NCBI RefSeq assembly: GCF_047246645.1
Contig: NZ_JBFOKR010000006.1
Coordinates: forward strand, 124,001 to 188,000
DNA: 64,000 nt
Direction: 5' to 3'
Source of the DNA: Ferdinandcohnia sp047246645
GTDB taxonomy: Bacteria > Bacillota > Bacilli > Bacillales > Bacillaceae_L
Shown piece by piece: positions 54,830 through 63,956 of the stretch. The notes under the pieces were generated by a model, which did no database searches, had not been told where the DNA came from, and was given only the letters and a program-made list of their open reading frames with translations. The translations under genes and the position numbers were made by a program. The first letter of the stretch is position 1. Each line of letters starts with the position of its first letter.

Positions 54830-55720
54830 ATGAAGTCAACAGAAGCAATATCAACAAAAGGTAAATTTAAATCGCATAAATTGGCACCGTATTTATTTAT
54901 AGCACCTGCAGTAATCCTATTTGCTATCTTTATGGTGTATCCAATTATTTCTTCCTTAATCTTGAGTTTCCAAACAAGTGAAGGAGGAGTTTATGTATTT
55001 AATGGAATTGAGAACTACAAACGACTACTAAGTGATTCTATTTTTCTAACTGCTCTAAAAAATACATTTATCATTATGATTATCCAAGTTCCATTAATGC
55101 TATTTTTAGCAATTATTGTTGCAACTTTAATGAACTCGGCATTACTAAAGCTTAAAGGTTTCTTTCGTGTTTCATTCTTTTTACCCGCTGTTACCTCATT
55201 AGTTGCGTATGCAATTATATTCTCAATCATGCTAATGGATGATGGTATTATTAATCAATTCGTAACATGGCTTGGATTGGATGCAATTCCTTGGTTATCA
55301 CATCCTATTTGGGCAAAAGCAGCATTAATATTAGCTATGACATGGCGTTGGGTTGGATATAATATGGTAATTTATTTAGCGGCCCTGCAAAATATTCCAG
55401 AGGACATGTATGAAGCAGCAAGTATAGATGGTGCATCAAAAGTACGCCAATTCTTCTCGATTACAATTCCGCAATTAAAGCCTGTTATTCTATTTACTGC
55501 AATTCTATCAACAATTGGTACATTACAATTGTTCGATGAGCCGTTTACATTAACAAAGGGTGGCCCAAGTGATGCAACATTAACAATTGGGATGTATTTA
55601 TATCAAACAGGTTTCCGTTATTTCGACTTTGGCTATGCATCAACTATTGCATATGTAATCGTAGTATTAATTGGAATCTTAACATTTATACAATTCAAAG
55701 TAACAGGTGATGACAAATGA
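54830..55720 (+). CDS. Sugar ABC transporter permease (MalF type)
   Basis: A 296-residue inner-membrane subunit with six helices (first at about 20-40: YLFIAPAVILFAIFMVYPII). The EAA loop that docks the ATPase is EDMYEAASIDGASKVRQFF at about 197-215. AAAGGAGAAG precedes the ATG. Its stop overlaps the ATG of the next permease by 4 bases. The operon contains no ATPase gene, so it probably uses a shared MsmX-type ATPase encoded elsewhere. Confidence 0.93.
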   Translation: MKSTEAISTKGKFKSHKLAPYLFIAPAVILFAIFMVYPIISSLILSFQTSEGGVYVFNGIENYKRLLSDSIFLTALKNTFIIMIIQVPLMLFLAIIVATLMNSALLKLKGFFRVSFFLPAVTSLVAYAIIFSIMLMDDGIINQFVTWLGLDAIPWLSHPIWAKAALILAMTWRWVGYNMVIYLAALQNIPEDMYEAASIDGASKVRQFFSITIPQLKPVILFTAILSTIGTLQLFDEPFTLTKGGPSDATLTIGMYLYQTGFRYFDFGYASTIAYVIVVLIGILTFIQFKVTGDDK

Positions 55721-56541
55721 GAAAGAAAAACGGAGTTAAAAAGGTTTTCTTATATATAGGTCTAGCAATCGGTGCGATTGTATCATTATTTCCTTTTTAT
55801 TGGGCTCTTATAGGTGCTACGAATGAAAGTGGAAAAATGTTTGCAAAACCACCAGTTCTATTACCGGGCAGTAAATTAGTTGAAAATATTACAAATCTTA
55901 ATGAAGCAATCGGTATTGGGCGTGTAATGTTCAATTCACTTTTCGTATCAATTGTTTATACAATCTTGGCACTATTAATTTGTACAATGGCAGCATATGC
56001 ATTTGCAAAGTTTAGCTTTAAAGGAAGAAATGTAATTTTTACGATTTTCCTAGTTTCCATGATGGTTCCATACCATGCAACAGTAATTCCATTGTTTAAA
56101 ATGATGGCAGGATTAGGTTGGTTAAACACATATCAAGCTCTAATTTTGCCAAACCTGGCATATCCATTTGCGATTTTCCTAATGCGCCAAAATATGTTGG
56201 CTTTCCCAACTGCACTTATTGAGGCTTCTCGAATTGATGGAGCAGGTGAATGGAAAATTTTCTGGAAGATTGTTCTTCCATCAATGAAACCAGCATTGGC
56301 AGCAACCGCTATATTCTTGTTTATGTATCAATGGAACAACTTTTTATGGCCATTGATTGCGGTTAGCTCGACAGATATGTATACATTCCCTGTTGCATTA
56401 TCATCTCTATTTGGTTTATCTCGTATTGATTATGGACAAGTAATGGCTGGTGTATCACTAGCAACTGTACCAATTATTATTTTCTTCTTATCACTTCAAC
56501 GTCACTTTATCTCTGGTATGTTAGGTAGTGCCGTAAAATAA
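55717..56541 (+). CDS. Sugar ABC transporter permease (MalG type)
   Basis: A 274-residue permease with six helices, partner of the preceding protein. The EAA loop is ALIEASRIDGAGEWKIFWKI at about 167-186. Start ATGA overlaps the upstream stop. Forty bases later the beta-galactosidase gene begins on the same strand, indicating a single operon for uptake and hydrolysis. Confidence 0.93.
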   Translation: MRKKNGVKKVFLYIGLAIGAIVSLFPFYWALIGATNESGKMFAKPPVLLPGSKLVENITNLNEAIGIGRVMFNSLFVSIVYTILALLICTMAAYAFAKFSFKGRNVIFTIFLVSMMVPYHATVIPLFKMMAGLGWLNTYQALILPNLAYPFAIFLMRQNMLAFPTALIEASRIDGAGEWKIFWKIVLPSMKPALAATAIFLFMYQWNNFLWPLIAVSSTDMYTFPVALSSLFGLSRIDYGQVMAGVSLATVPIIIFFLSLQRHFISGMLGSAVK

Positions 56542-56582
56542 TTGGGTTTTGAACAAGTATGTAAAAGGACGTGTAAAGTATT

Positions 56583-59500
56583 ATGACAACATTGCCAAGA
56601 CTTAGCTGGCTTTCTGATTTGCAGGTTTTTGCTGTAAATCGACTTCCAGCGCATTCAGATCACCTTTACTATGAGACAGTAGAGGAAGCAAAGAGAAAAG
56701 AATCAATGCCATTACGATATTCGTTAAATGGAAACTGGAAGTTTAGTTATTCGATAAATCCAGCAAATCGACCTGAATCATTTTATCAGGAAGAGTTTGA
56801 TTGCTCTAGCTGGGGCGATATTACAGTACCCGGCCATATCCAGTTACAAGGCTACGGAAGGCCACAATATGTAAATACGATGTACCCATGGGATGGGAGT
56901 AATGATATTCGTCCACCAGAAATTCCAATGGACCATAATCCAGTAGGAAGCTATGTGAAATATTTTACGATTCCAGAAAATATGGAAAACAAACCTGTAT
57001 ATATCTCATTCCAAGGTGTAGAATCAGCTTTTTATGTTTGGATTAATGGAAAATTTGTTGGATACAGTGAAGATTCTTTTACTCCATCTGAATTTGATTT
57101 AACTCCTTATCTAGTAAATGGAGAAAACAAATTAGCAATCGAAGTCTACCAACGTAGTACCGGCAGCTGGCTGGAGGATCAGGACTTTTGGAGATTCTCG
57201 GGAATCTTTAGAGATGTCTACTTATATACTGTACCGGAAATACATGCGCAGGACATCCATGTCCGTGCTGAACTAGATTCAACATACTCAGTTGGAACAT
57301 TACACGGAAGCCTTGATTTTCTTTCTGAATTACCAGCTGGAGCGAAGGTAGTTGCAGAACTAGTTGATCATCAGGATAATACCGTCGCAAATACTTCTTT
57401 CCAAGTTGAAGGTAATACTGCAGTATTTACGTTTGAGGTTGATAAGCCTGAGCTTTGGAGCGCTGAAGCACCTTATTTATATACGTTATACATTCAAATC
57501 TACAATCCAGGTGGTACGATTGTGGAGGTTATCCCCCAACGAGTTGGATTTAGAAGATTTGAGATGATTAATAAAATCATGTGTATTAATGGCAAGCGTA
57601 TCATGTTTAAGGGTGTTAACCGTCATGAGTTTAACCCTCGTACAGGACGCACGATTACAAAAGAAGATATGCTTTGGGACATTAAGACAATGAAGCAAAA
57701 TAATATTAATTCAGTCCGCACATCGCATTACCCGAATCAAACACTTTGGTATGAATTATGTGATGAATATGGTCTATATGTAATAGATGAAATGAATCTA
57801 GAAACACATGGTTCTTGGCAAAAGATGGGAGTCGTTGAGCCATCTTGGAATATCCCTGGAAACAAGCCTGAGTGGCAGGATATTGTAATGGATCGTGCAA
57901 TTTCAATGTACGAACGAGATAAAAATCACCCATCTATTGTTATTTGGTCTTGTGGAAATGAAGCTTATGCTGGTGAAGTGATCCTAAACGTTTCTAATTA
58001 CTTCAGATCTGTTGACCCAAGTCGTCTCGTTCACTATGAGGGAGTTTTCCATAATAGAGATTATAACGATACTAGTGACATGGAAAGCAGAATGTACGCA
58101 AAACCTGCTGATATTGAAGAATATTTAAATGATAATCCAGAAAAGCCATATATTAGCTGTGAATATATGCACGCTATGGGTAATTCAGTTGGTGGAATGA
58201 ATAAATACACTGATCTAGAAAACAAATACCCAATGTATCAGGGTGGTTTCATTTGGGATTACATGGATCAAGCATTATATAACAAAGATCGATATGGGAA
58301 TGAGTATTTAGCATATGGTGGAGACTTCGGTGACAGACCAACCGATTATGGGTTCTCAACAAATGGTATTGTTTATGCTACTCGTGAAGTTTCGCCGAAA
58401 ATGCAAGAAGTGAAATATTTATACCAAAACCTAAAGCTTACACCAGACCAAAAAGGTGTATTGATTGTAAACGATAATCTTTTCATAGATACAGACGATT
58501 ATACATTCGAATATGCATTATTCCATGAAGGACATGAAGTGTACCGCGCTTCAAAACAAGTAATCGTAAATCCACAATCAGAGGAGCGAATTACATTTGA
58601 TTGGCCTGAAGGAATTGATTTGAATGCAGGAGAATATTGTGTTGAAGCATCCTTTAAATTAAAGGAAAGTACCCAATGGGCTGAAGCAGGACATGAAATT
58701 GCATTTGGACAATATATCTATAAAGTCGATAAACCAAACAAGCAAGTTCAAACTGCGGATAAGGCTAGGTTAGTTGTTGGAGACGTCAATATTGGGGTGC
58801 ACGGTAGAGACTTTAGCGTTATCTTTTCTAAACAAGTTGGAAGCTTAGTTTCCCTTCAATATGCAGGTAAGGAAATGATTTCTAGTCCACCAGCTCCATT
58901 ATTCTGGCGTGCTACAACTGACAATGATAGAGGGTTCTCTCAAGGATTTGACTCGGGTGTATGGTTTGCTGCTAGCTTAGCTCGAAAATGTGTTGCTACT
59001 GATGTAAGAGAGACAGATGAAGGAGCAGAAATTGCATTCACTTATCATTTCTCTATTCATAAAGACCTCGAGGTGAAGGTGTACTATACTGTTGCTTCTA
59101 CTGGAAGCGTCCGTGTTCGAACAGTATACCGTGGCGTCAAGGATTTACCTCAAATGCCAATCTTTGCGCTATCATTTAAGGTACCTTCTGATTATGATAA
59201 ACTTGAATGGTATGCAATGGGACCTGAGGAAAATTATATAGATCGTGCAGAGGGAGCTAAACTGGGAATCTTTAAAAATACTGTCTCTGAAAACGTCTCG
59301 AGTTACCTTATGCCACAAGAATCAGGAAATCGTACTGGAGTTCGTTGGGTGAAGGTGTCTAACCCGATTGGTGAGGGTATTAAAGTTTCTTCTGCGAATC
59401 TCCCGGTGGAATGTACGGTATCTCCTTACACAGCATTTGAACTCGAAAATGCACAACATCATCATGAACTACCGAATGTACACTATACAGTGATCACTGT

Positions 59501-59618
59501 TGCAGGAAGACAGATGGGTGTAGGTGGAGATGATAGCTGGGGAGCACCTGTACACGACGAGTTCCTAATCAAGCCAGACCAAAATATGGAATTTGAATTC
59601 GTCATTAATAGATTATAG
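56583..59618 (+). CDS. Beta-galactosidase, GH2 (LacZ type)
   Basis: Hydrolyses terminal beta-galactosides such as lactose or galactan oligomers. The 1,011 residues match the LacZ length. Domain order: jelly-roll (about 40-220), Ig-like (222-330), TIM barrel (332-620), Ig-like (625-740) and the C-terminal Bgal_small_N domain (760-1010). The acid/base is E460 in SCGNEAYAG and the nucleophile E527 in YISCEYMHAMGNS. No signal peptide. The ribosome site AAAAGGACG is about 15 bases before the ATG, weaker than its neighbours. Last gene of the galactoside operon, followed by a terminator. Confidence 0.95.
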   Translation: MTTLPRLSWLSDLQVFAVNRLPAHSDHLYYETVEEAKRKESMPLRYSLNGNWKFSYSINPANRPESFYQEEFDCSSWGDITVPGHIQLQGYGRPQYVNTMYPWDGSNDIRPPEIPMDHNPVGSYVKYFTIPENMENKPVYISFQGVESAFYVWINGKFVGYSEDSFTPSEFDLTPYLVNGENKLAIEVYQRSTGSWLEDQDFWRFSGIFRDVYLYTVPEIHAQDIHVRAELDSTYSVGTLHGSLDFLSELPAGAKVVAELVDHQDNTVANTSFQVEGNTAVFTFEVDKPELWSAEAPYLYTLYIQIYNPGGTIVEVIPQRVGFRRFEMINKIMCINGKRIMFKGVNRHEFNPRTGRTITKEDMLWDIKTMKQNNINSVRTSHYPNQTLWYELCDEYGLYVIDEMNLETHGSWQKMGVVEPSWNIPGNKPEWQDIVMDRAISMYERDKNHPSIVIWSCGNEAYAGEVILNVSNYFRSVDPSRLVHYEGVFHNRDYNDTSDMESRMYAKPADIEEYLNDNPEKPYISCEYMHAMGNSVGGMNKYTDLENKYPMYQGGFIWDYMDQALYNKDRYGNEYLAYGGDFGDRPTDYGFSTNGIVYATREVSPKMQEVKYLYQNLKLTPDQKGVLIVNDNLFIDTDDYTFEYALFHEGHEVYRASKQVIVNPQSEERITFDWPEGIDLNAGEYCVEASFKLKESTQWAEAGHEIAFGQYIYKVDKPNKQVQTADKARLVVGDVNIGVHGRDFSVIFSKQVGSLVSLQYAGKEMISSPPAPLFWRATTDNDRGFSQGFDSGVWFAASLARKCVATDVRETDEGAEIAFTYHFSIHKDLEVKVYYTVASTGSVRVRTVYRGVKDLPQMPIFALSFKVPSDYDKLEWYAMGPEENYIDRAEGAKLGIFKNTVSENVSSYLMPQESGNRTGVRWVKVSNPIGEGIKVSSANLPVECTVSPYTAFELENAQHHHELPNVHYTVITVAGRQMGVGGDDSWGAPVHDEFLIKPDQNMEFEFVINRL

Positions 59619-59650
59619 ACTCTGAATAGGAAAACTAAGAGCGTTACGAA

Positions 59651-59690
59651 AATACCTATCCGCCTTGGATAGGTATTTCCTTTTACTTTA
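59651..59690 (+). terminator. Terminator after the beta-galactosidase gene
   Basis: AATACCTATCC and GGATAGGTATT form an 11-bp stem with a GCCTT loop, followed by TCCTTTTACTTT. Confidence 0.8.
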
Positions 59691-59776
59691 CGAAACTATA
59701 AGTTGTAAGCGAAAGACTCAGTGAAGTCAACATTGATGCTAGATGTTGAATCTATGTAAGGCAAGGAGGACCATTA

Positions 59777-61267
59777 ATGGAACAATATATTTTATCATTA
59801 GATCAGGGAACAACAAGTTCCCGAGCAATTCTATTTAACCAAAAGGGTGGAATTGTACATACAGCTCAAAAGGAATTTACTCAAATCTTTCCTAAGCCAG
59901 GATGGGTAGAGCATAATGCAAATGAGATATGGGGATCGATTTTATCGGTAATGGCAACGGTTTTATCTGAAGCTGACATTAAGGCAAAGCAAATTGCTGG
60001 AATTGGTATCACAAATCAACGTGAAACAGCTGTTGTTTGGGAAAAAGAAACCGGTCATCCAATCTATAACGCAATTGTATGGCAATCACGCCAAACCACT
60101 GAAATATGTGAAGAGCTTAAAGCGAATGGTTTACAAGATACATTCCGTCAAAAAACAGGTTTACTAATTGACCCTTATTTCTCTGGAACAAAGGTAAAAT
60201 GGATACTGGAAAATGTAGCTGGTGCCCGTAAGAAAGCTGAACAAGGTGAATTATTATTTGGGACAATTGATACGTGGCTTATATGGAAGCTTTCAGGTGG
60301 AAAGGCTCATGTCACGGATTATTCAAACGCTTCAAGGACACTGATGTATAACATTCATGACTTAAAATGGGATGAAGAGCTTCTTGAGCATCTATCCGTT
60401 CCTAAAAGCATGCTACCTGAGGTACGTCCTTCCTCTCACGTTTATGCGCACACAGCATCACATCATTTCTTCGGTCAAGAAGTGCCAATTGCAGGAGCAG
60501 CCGGCGACCAACAGGCAGCCTTATTTGGTCAAGCATGTTATGATGAAGGTATGGTAAAAAATACATATGGAACTGGCTGCTTTATGCTAATGAATACCGG
60601 TGAAAAAGCCGTGAACTCAAGCCATGGATTATTGACTACGATTGCATGGGGAGTAAACGGTAAAATTGAGTATGCGTTAGAGGGCAGTATTTTTGTAGCT
60701 GGATCTGCAATACAATGGTTACGTGATGGACTACGTATGGTTAAGGATGCAAATGACACTGAAAGCTATGCTGCCAAAGTTGAATCAACTAGTGGTGTAT
60801 ATGTTGTACCTGCCTTCGTTGGTCTTGGAACTCCGTATTGGGATAGTGACGTTCGAGGGGCTGTCTTCGGTCTCACACGAGGAACATCAAAAGAACATTT
60901 TATCCGTGCGACACTTGAATCACTTGCTTATCAAACAAGAGATGTTTTAACAGCAATGGTGGCAGATGCGGGTATATCATTAAAAACACTACGTGTTGAC
61001 GGTGGAGCAGTTAAAAATAACTTTTTAATGGAATTCCAGAGTGATATGATTGGAGTTCCTGTTGAAAGACCAATGATTCAAGAAACAACTGCATTGGGAG
61101 CAGCATATTTAGCAGGTCTTGCAGTTGGATATTGGAAGGATCAAGCTGAAATTGCGGCACAATGGAAAATGGACCGTACTTTTACACCAAAGATGGAAGG
61201 TCAACAAGTAGAAGACTTGTACGCAGGTTGGAAAAAAGCAGTACTTGCCGCAATGGCATTTAAATAA
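59777..61267 (+). CDS. glpK: Glycerol kinase
   Basis: Phosphorylates glycerol to glycerol 3-phosphate. The 496 residues have the FGGY phosphate-binding start YILSLDQGTTSSRAILFN, substrate residues in GITNQRETAVVW and YFSGTKVKWIL, GAAGDQQAALFGQ, and the C-terminal LRVDGGAVKNNFLMEFQSD. The histidine phosphorylated by the PTS in Firmicute enzymes would lie near DVRGAVFGLTRG, but the typical H is not seen there (RGTSKEHF has one nearby). AAGGAGG precedes the ATG. glpF, glpD and glpP are not adjacent, which is unusual. A weak cre-like TGTAAGCGAAAGAC is at 59704. Confidence 0.95.
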   Translation: MEQYILSLDQGTTSSRAILFNQKGGIVHTAQKEFTQIFPKPGWVEHNANEIWGSILSVMATVLSEADIKAKQIAGIGITNQRETAVVWEKETGHPIYNAIVWQSRQTTEICEELKANGLQDTFRQKTGLLIDPYFSGTKVKWILENVAGARKKAEQGELLFGTIDTWLIWKLSGGKAHVTDYSNASRTLMYNIHDLKWDEELLEHLSVPKSMLPEVRPSSHVYAHTASHHFFGQEVPIAGAAGDQQAALFGQACYDEGMVKNTYGTGCFMLMNTGEKAVNSSHGLLTTIAWGVNGKIEYALEGSIFVAGSAIQWLRDGLRMVKDANDTESYAAKVESTSGVYVVPAFVGLGTPYWDSDVRGAVFGLTRGTSKEHFIRATLESLAYQTRDVLTAMVADAGISLKTLRVDGGAVKNNFLMEFQSDMIGVPVERPMIQETTALGAAYLAGLAVGYWKDQAEIAAQWKMDRTFTPKMEGQQVEDLYAGWKKAVLAAMAFK

Positions 61268-61279
61268 TAGTTAGTAAAA

Positions 61280-61311
61280 GGGTTGAAGGTATCGAGAATC
61301 TTCAACCCTTT
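61280..61311. terminator. Terminator between glpK and the IclR gene
   Basis: GGGTTGAAG and CTTCAACCC form a 9-bp stem followed by TTTCTGAG, between convergent genes. Confidence 0.8.
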
Positions 61312-61324
61312 CTGAGTATTTGAC

Positions 61325-62086
61325 TTACATTAATTTATCTTCAATTGATTTCTTGCAAATTAAAACTTCTTCAATTATTTTTTCTACGAACTCATCTGTT
61401 ATTCTGTATTTAGGAACACTTACACTAAAAGCCCCAAAATTTTGCTCGTTTACAGTAATACTTGCACCAACACAAAAAATATCCAGCTCATGCTCACCAT
61501 TATCAAATGCATAGCCATTTTTACGAATGAGGTTTATTTCTTCAAAAAATTCTTCTCTTGTTGTAATGGTATTGACTGTTTTCGGAAGTAACTCATTCTC
61601 ATTTAAATAGTTATCAATTTCCTGGTTAGAGCAATCGGCTAAAATTGATTTGCCCATTGCCGAACAATAGAGTGGAATGGATTTTCCAACGCTAGAGTAG
61701 AGAGCAACAGGGTTATAGCTCTCTAACTTTGAAATATAAACAATTTTATTCTTATCAAGCATCCCAAGGTGCACAGTTTCGGTTGTTTGTTTTCGAAGTA
61801 TTTCTAAATATGGTTGTGCAATATCTTTTATTTGTGCCTGATTTATCGCCTTATTTGCGTATTGGATGATACGAGTCCCTATACTAAACTTCTTCGTTTC
61901 ATCATCCTTTTTGACATATCCAATATACTGAAGTGTATCTAATATTTTTAAGGCAGTGGAACTCGTTAATGCAGTTTCTTTTGCGATTTGTTGTAGACTT
62001 TGTGGTTGTTCAACGGAAGATAAGTAATTTAATATTTTGTCAGCTTTTAAAAGTACAGTTCCATATAGTTGTTTAGTAGTATCCAT
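61325..62086 (-). CDS. IclR-family transcriptional regulator, KdgR-like
   Basis: A 253-residue regulator. The winged helix is at about residues 10-75 (QQIAKETALTSSTALKILDTL, core SSTALKIL), and the IclR ligand-binding domain at about 85-250 (MLDKNKIVYISKLES, IPLYCSAMGKSILAD, FDNGEHELDIFCVGASI). It is divergent from the KDPG aldolase and KDG kinase genes, the arrangement of KdgR-type regulators that sense 2-keto-3-deoxygluconate. Effector identity is inferred. GGAGC stands before the ATG. Confidence 0.9.
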   Translation of the reverse strand: MDTTKQLYGTVLLKADKILNYLSSVEQPQSLQQIAKETALTSSTALKILDTLQYIGYVKKDDETKKFSIGTRIIQYANKAINQAQIKDIAQPYLEILRKQTTETVHLGMLDKNKIVYISKLESYNPVALYSSVGKSIPLYCSAMGKSILADCSNQEIDNYLNENELLPKTVNTITTREEFFEEINLIRKNGYAFDNGEHELDIFCVGASITVNEQNFGAFSVSVPKYRITDEFVEKIIEEVLICKKSIEDKLM

Positions 62087-62161
62087 GAAAGCTCCCTTGC
62101 TATGATATCTCTATATTGTAATCCCTTTCATAATTATATATAATAGTTTTAAAGATTTCCA

Positions 62162-62194
62162 TATAATATCATTAATTTCCAAATAGGAAATTAA
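62162..62194. promoter_or_regulatory. Promoter -10 box and palindromic operator of the kdg genes
   Basis: TATAAT at 62162-62167 is a likely -10 box (no good -35). It is followed by TTAATTTCC (62172-62180) and GGAAATTAA (62186-62194), a perfect 9-bp inverted repeat with a 5-base spacer covering the expected start. A half-copy ATTTCC occurs at 62155. The IclR-type regulator is the probable ligand. Confidence 0.65.
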
Positions 62195-62213
62195 GATAAA
62201 GCTGGAGGCAGTC

Positions 62214-62864
62214 ATGAAAAAGTTACAAGTACTGACTAGATTATCAGATTGTGGAGTTGTAGCGGTAGTTCGGGCGGAGTCAAAAGAAGAAGCAGTTAAG
62301 ATTTCAGATGCATGTATCCATGGCGGTATTTTAGGAATAGAAGTGACGTTTACCGTTCAAGGTGCAGATGAAGTTATTAAAGAATTAGCTTCAATCTATA
62401 AAAATAGTGAGGCTGTCATTGGTGCTGGAACAGTACTCGACGTGACGACTGCACGAATCGCAATATTAGCAGGGGCCCAGTTTGTAGTAAGTCCGAGTTT
62501 TGACGAAGAAACAGCTAAATTATGCAACCTATACCAAGTCCCTTATATGCCAGGCTGTATGACAATTACTGAAATGAAACAAGCCATGGAGGCTGGAGTA
62601 GACATCATCAAGCTGTTCCCAGGTAACGCATTTGGACCCGATTTTGTGAAAGCGGTTAAAGCACCACTACCACAGGTTAATATAATGCCGACAGGTGGAG
62701 TTAGTTTGGAAAATGTCGATCAGTGGATTATGAATGGGTGTGTAGCAGTTGGAGTTGGCGGCAACTTAGTAGCTCCAGCTAAGACGGGTGAATTTGAAAA
62801 GATTACAGAGTATGCTTCACAATATGTAGCGAAAGTTAAAGAAGCAAGAGAGCGTAATCTATGA
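62214..62864 (+). CDS. kdgA: KDPG/KHG aldolase
   Basis: Cleaves 2-keto-3-deoxy-6-phosphogluconate to pyruvate and glyceraldehyde 3-phosphate. The 216 residues form a class I TIM-barrel aldolase: catalytic E43 in GIEVTF, AVIGAGTVLD, and Schiff-base K133 in DIIKLFPGNAFGPDFVKA, with MPTGGVSLEN for phosphate binding. GGAGG precedes the ATG. Its stop overlaps the kinase start by 4 bases. It finishes the glucuronate pathway started by aguA, uxuB and uxuA. Confidence 0.95.
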   Translation: MKKLQVLTRLSDCGVVAVVRAESKEEAVKISDACIHGGILGIEVTFTVQGADEVIKELASIYKNSEAVIGAGTVLDVTTARIAILAGAQFVVSPSFDEETAKLCNLYQVPYMPGCMTITEMKQAMEAGVDIIKLFPGNAFGPDFVKAVKAPLPQVNIMPTGGVSLENVDQWIMNGCVAVGVGGNLVAPAKTGEFEKITEYASQYVAKVKEARERNL

Positions 62865-63874
62865 AAAAAATTGTGACTTTAGGAGAGATATTGCTCCGTT
62901 TATCAACCGTTACTGGAGAACGTCTTAGTCAATCTAGTGAGCTTTCATTACATTATGGAGGTGCAGAGGCAAACGTTGCTGTCTCACTCGCGAATTTTGG
63001 TTACAATGTATATTTCGTAAGTAAGATACCAGAAAACCCTCTCGGCTTAGCTGCAGAAAGACATTTACGTTCATTTGGCGTTCGTACCGATTACGTTCAA
63101 AAGGGTGGTGAGCGAATAGGTACATACTACTTAGAGTCTGGAGTAGGAGAAAGAAGCGCACAGGTTACATATGACCGAAAGCATTCAAGCTTTTCACAGA
63201 TATTCATAGAGGATGTAGCACTTTCCGAGATTTTAGAGGGAGCAGGCCTGTTTCATGTTTCAGGAATTACTCCTGCATTATCAGAAAATGTAAGAAAACT
63301 AACTTTAGTCGCTTTACAGAAGGCAAAAGAATTAGGTGTGAAAACAAGCTTTGATTTCAATTATCGAGCAAAGCTATGGAGCCAACAAGAGGCTGGAGCT
63401 GCATTTGCAGAGCTTTTACCTTATGTTGATATTTGTTCTTGTGGTGAATTGGATGCCATCCACTTTTTGAATATTGATAAAGTTGATCATGTGTTACAGA
63501 AGAATGAACAGCTTGAGTATTATTATGAAAAAATCAATGAGAAGTATCCCAATATCAAGTATTTATATTCAACCTTTAGAAATGTGATTTCCGCGTCTCA
63601 TAACAGATTACAGGGGAATTTTTATGTAAATGGGCAATTATATCAATCAAAAGAATATGATATTAACCCGATTGTTGACCGTGTTGGTGGTGGAGATGCT
63701 TATTCATCAGGTGTTTTATGTGGAATTATTGATAATATGACACCGCAAGAAACGGTTAGCTTTGCAACTGCTGCTTCGGCATTAAAGCATACTGTACATG
63801 GTGATTCTAATCTTTTTTCAAAAGCTGAAATTAAAGGGTTTATTGAAAATGACTCGGGCAAGATAGTTCGGTAA
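62861..63874 (+). CDS. kdgK: 2-keto-3-deoxygluconate kinase (PfkB family)
   Basis: Phosphorylates KDG to KDPG. The 337 residues carry the PfkB N-terminal motif HYGGAEANVAVSLANFG and the C-terminal DRVGGGDAYSSGVLCG with the catalytic aspartate in GGGDAYSSG. It is translationally coupled to kdgA (ATGA overlap). Other PfkB sugar kinases are similar, but coupling to KDPG aldolase and an IclR regulator makes KDG the likely substrate. Terminator follows. Confidence 0.94.
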   Translation: MKKIVTLGEILLRLSTVTGERLSQSSELSLHYGGAEANVAVSLANFGYNVYFVSKIPENPLGLAAERHLRSFGVRTDYVQKGGERIGTYYLESGVGERSAQVTYDRKHSSFSQIFIEDVALSEILEGAGLFHVSGITPALSENVRKLTLVALQKAKELGVKTSFDFNYRAKLWSQQEAGAAFAELLPYVDICSCGELDAIHFLNIDKVDHVLQKNEQLEYYYEKINEKYPNIKYLYSTFRNVISASHNRLQGNFYVNGQLYQSKEYDINPIVDRVGGGDAYSSGVLCGIIDNMTPQETVSFATAASALKHTVHGDSNLFSKAEIKGFIENDSGKIVR

Positions 63875-63892
63875 TAGGAATGGGAAAAACAA

Positions 63893-63926
63893 GGCTGAAT
63901 TGCTTTTGCAGTTCAGTTTTTTATTT
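63893..63926 (+). terminator. Terminator after kdgK
   Basis: CTGAATTGC and GCAGTTCAG pair around TTTT, followed by TTTTTTATTTTTTT. Confidence 0.88.
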
Positions 63927-63956
63927 TTTTGGAAAAACTAGGGTTATTCTATTGCG

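Noticed and set aside
54658..54864. 68-codon frames on both strands in the importer intercistronic region
   Set aside because: They coincide with hairpin-forming noncoding sequence, lack ribosome sites and show no protein-like features.
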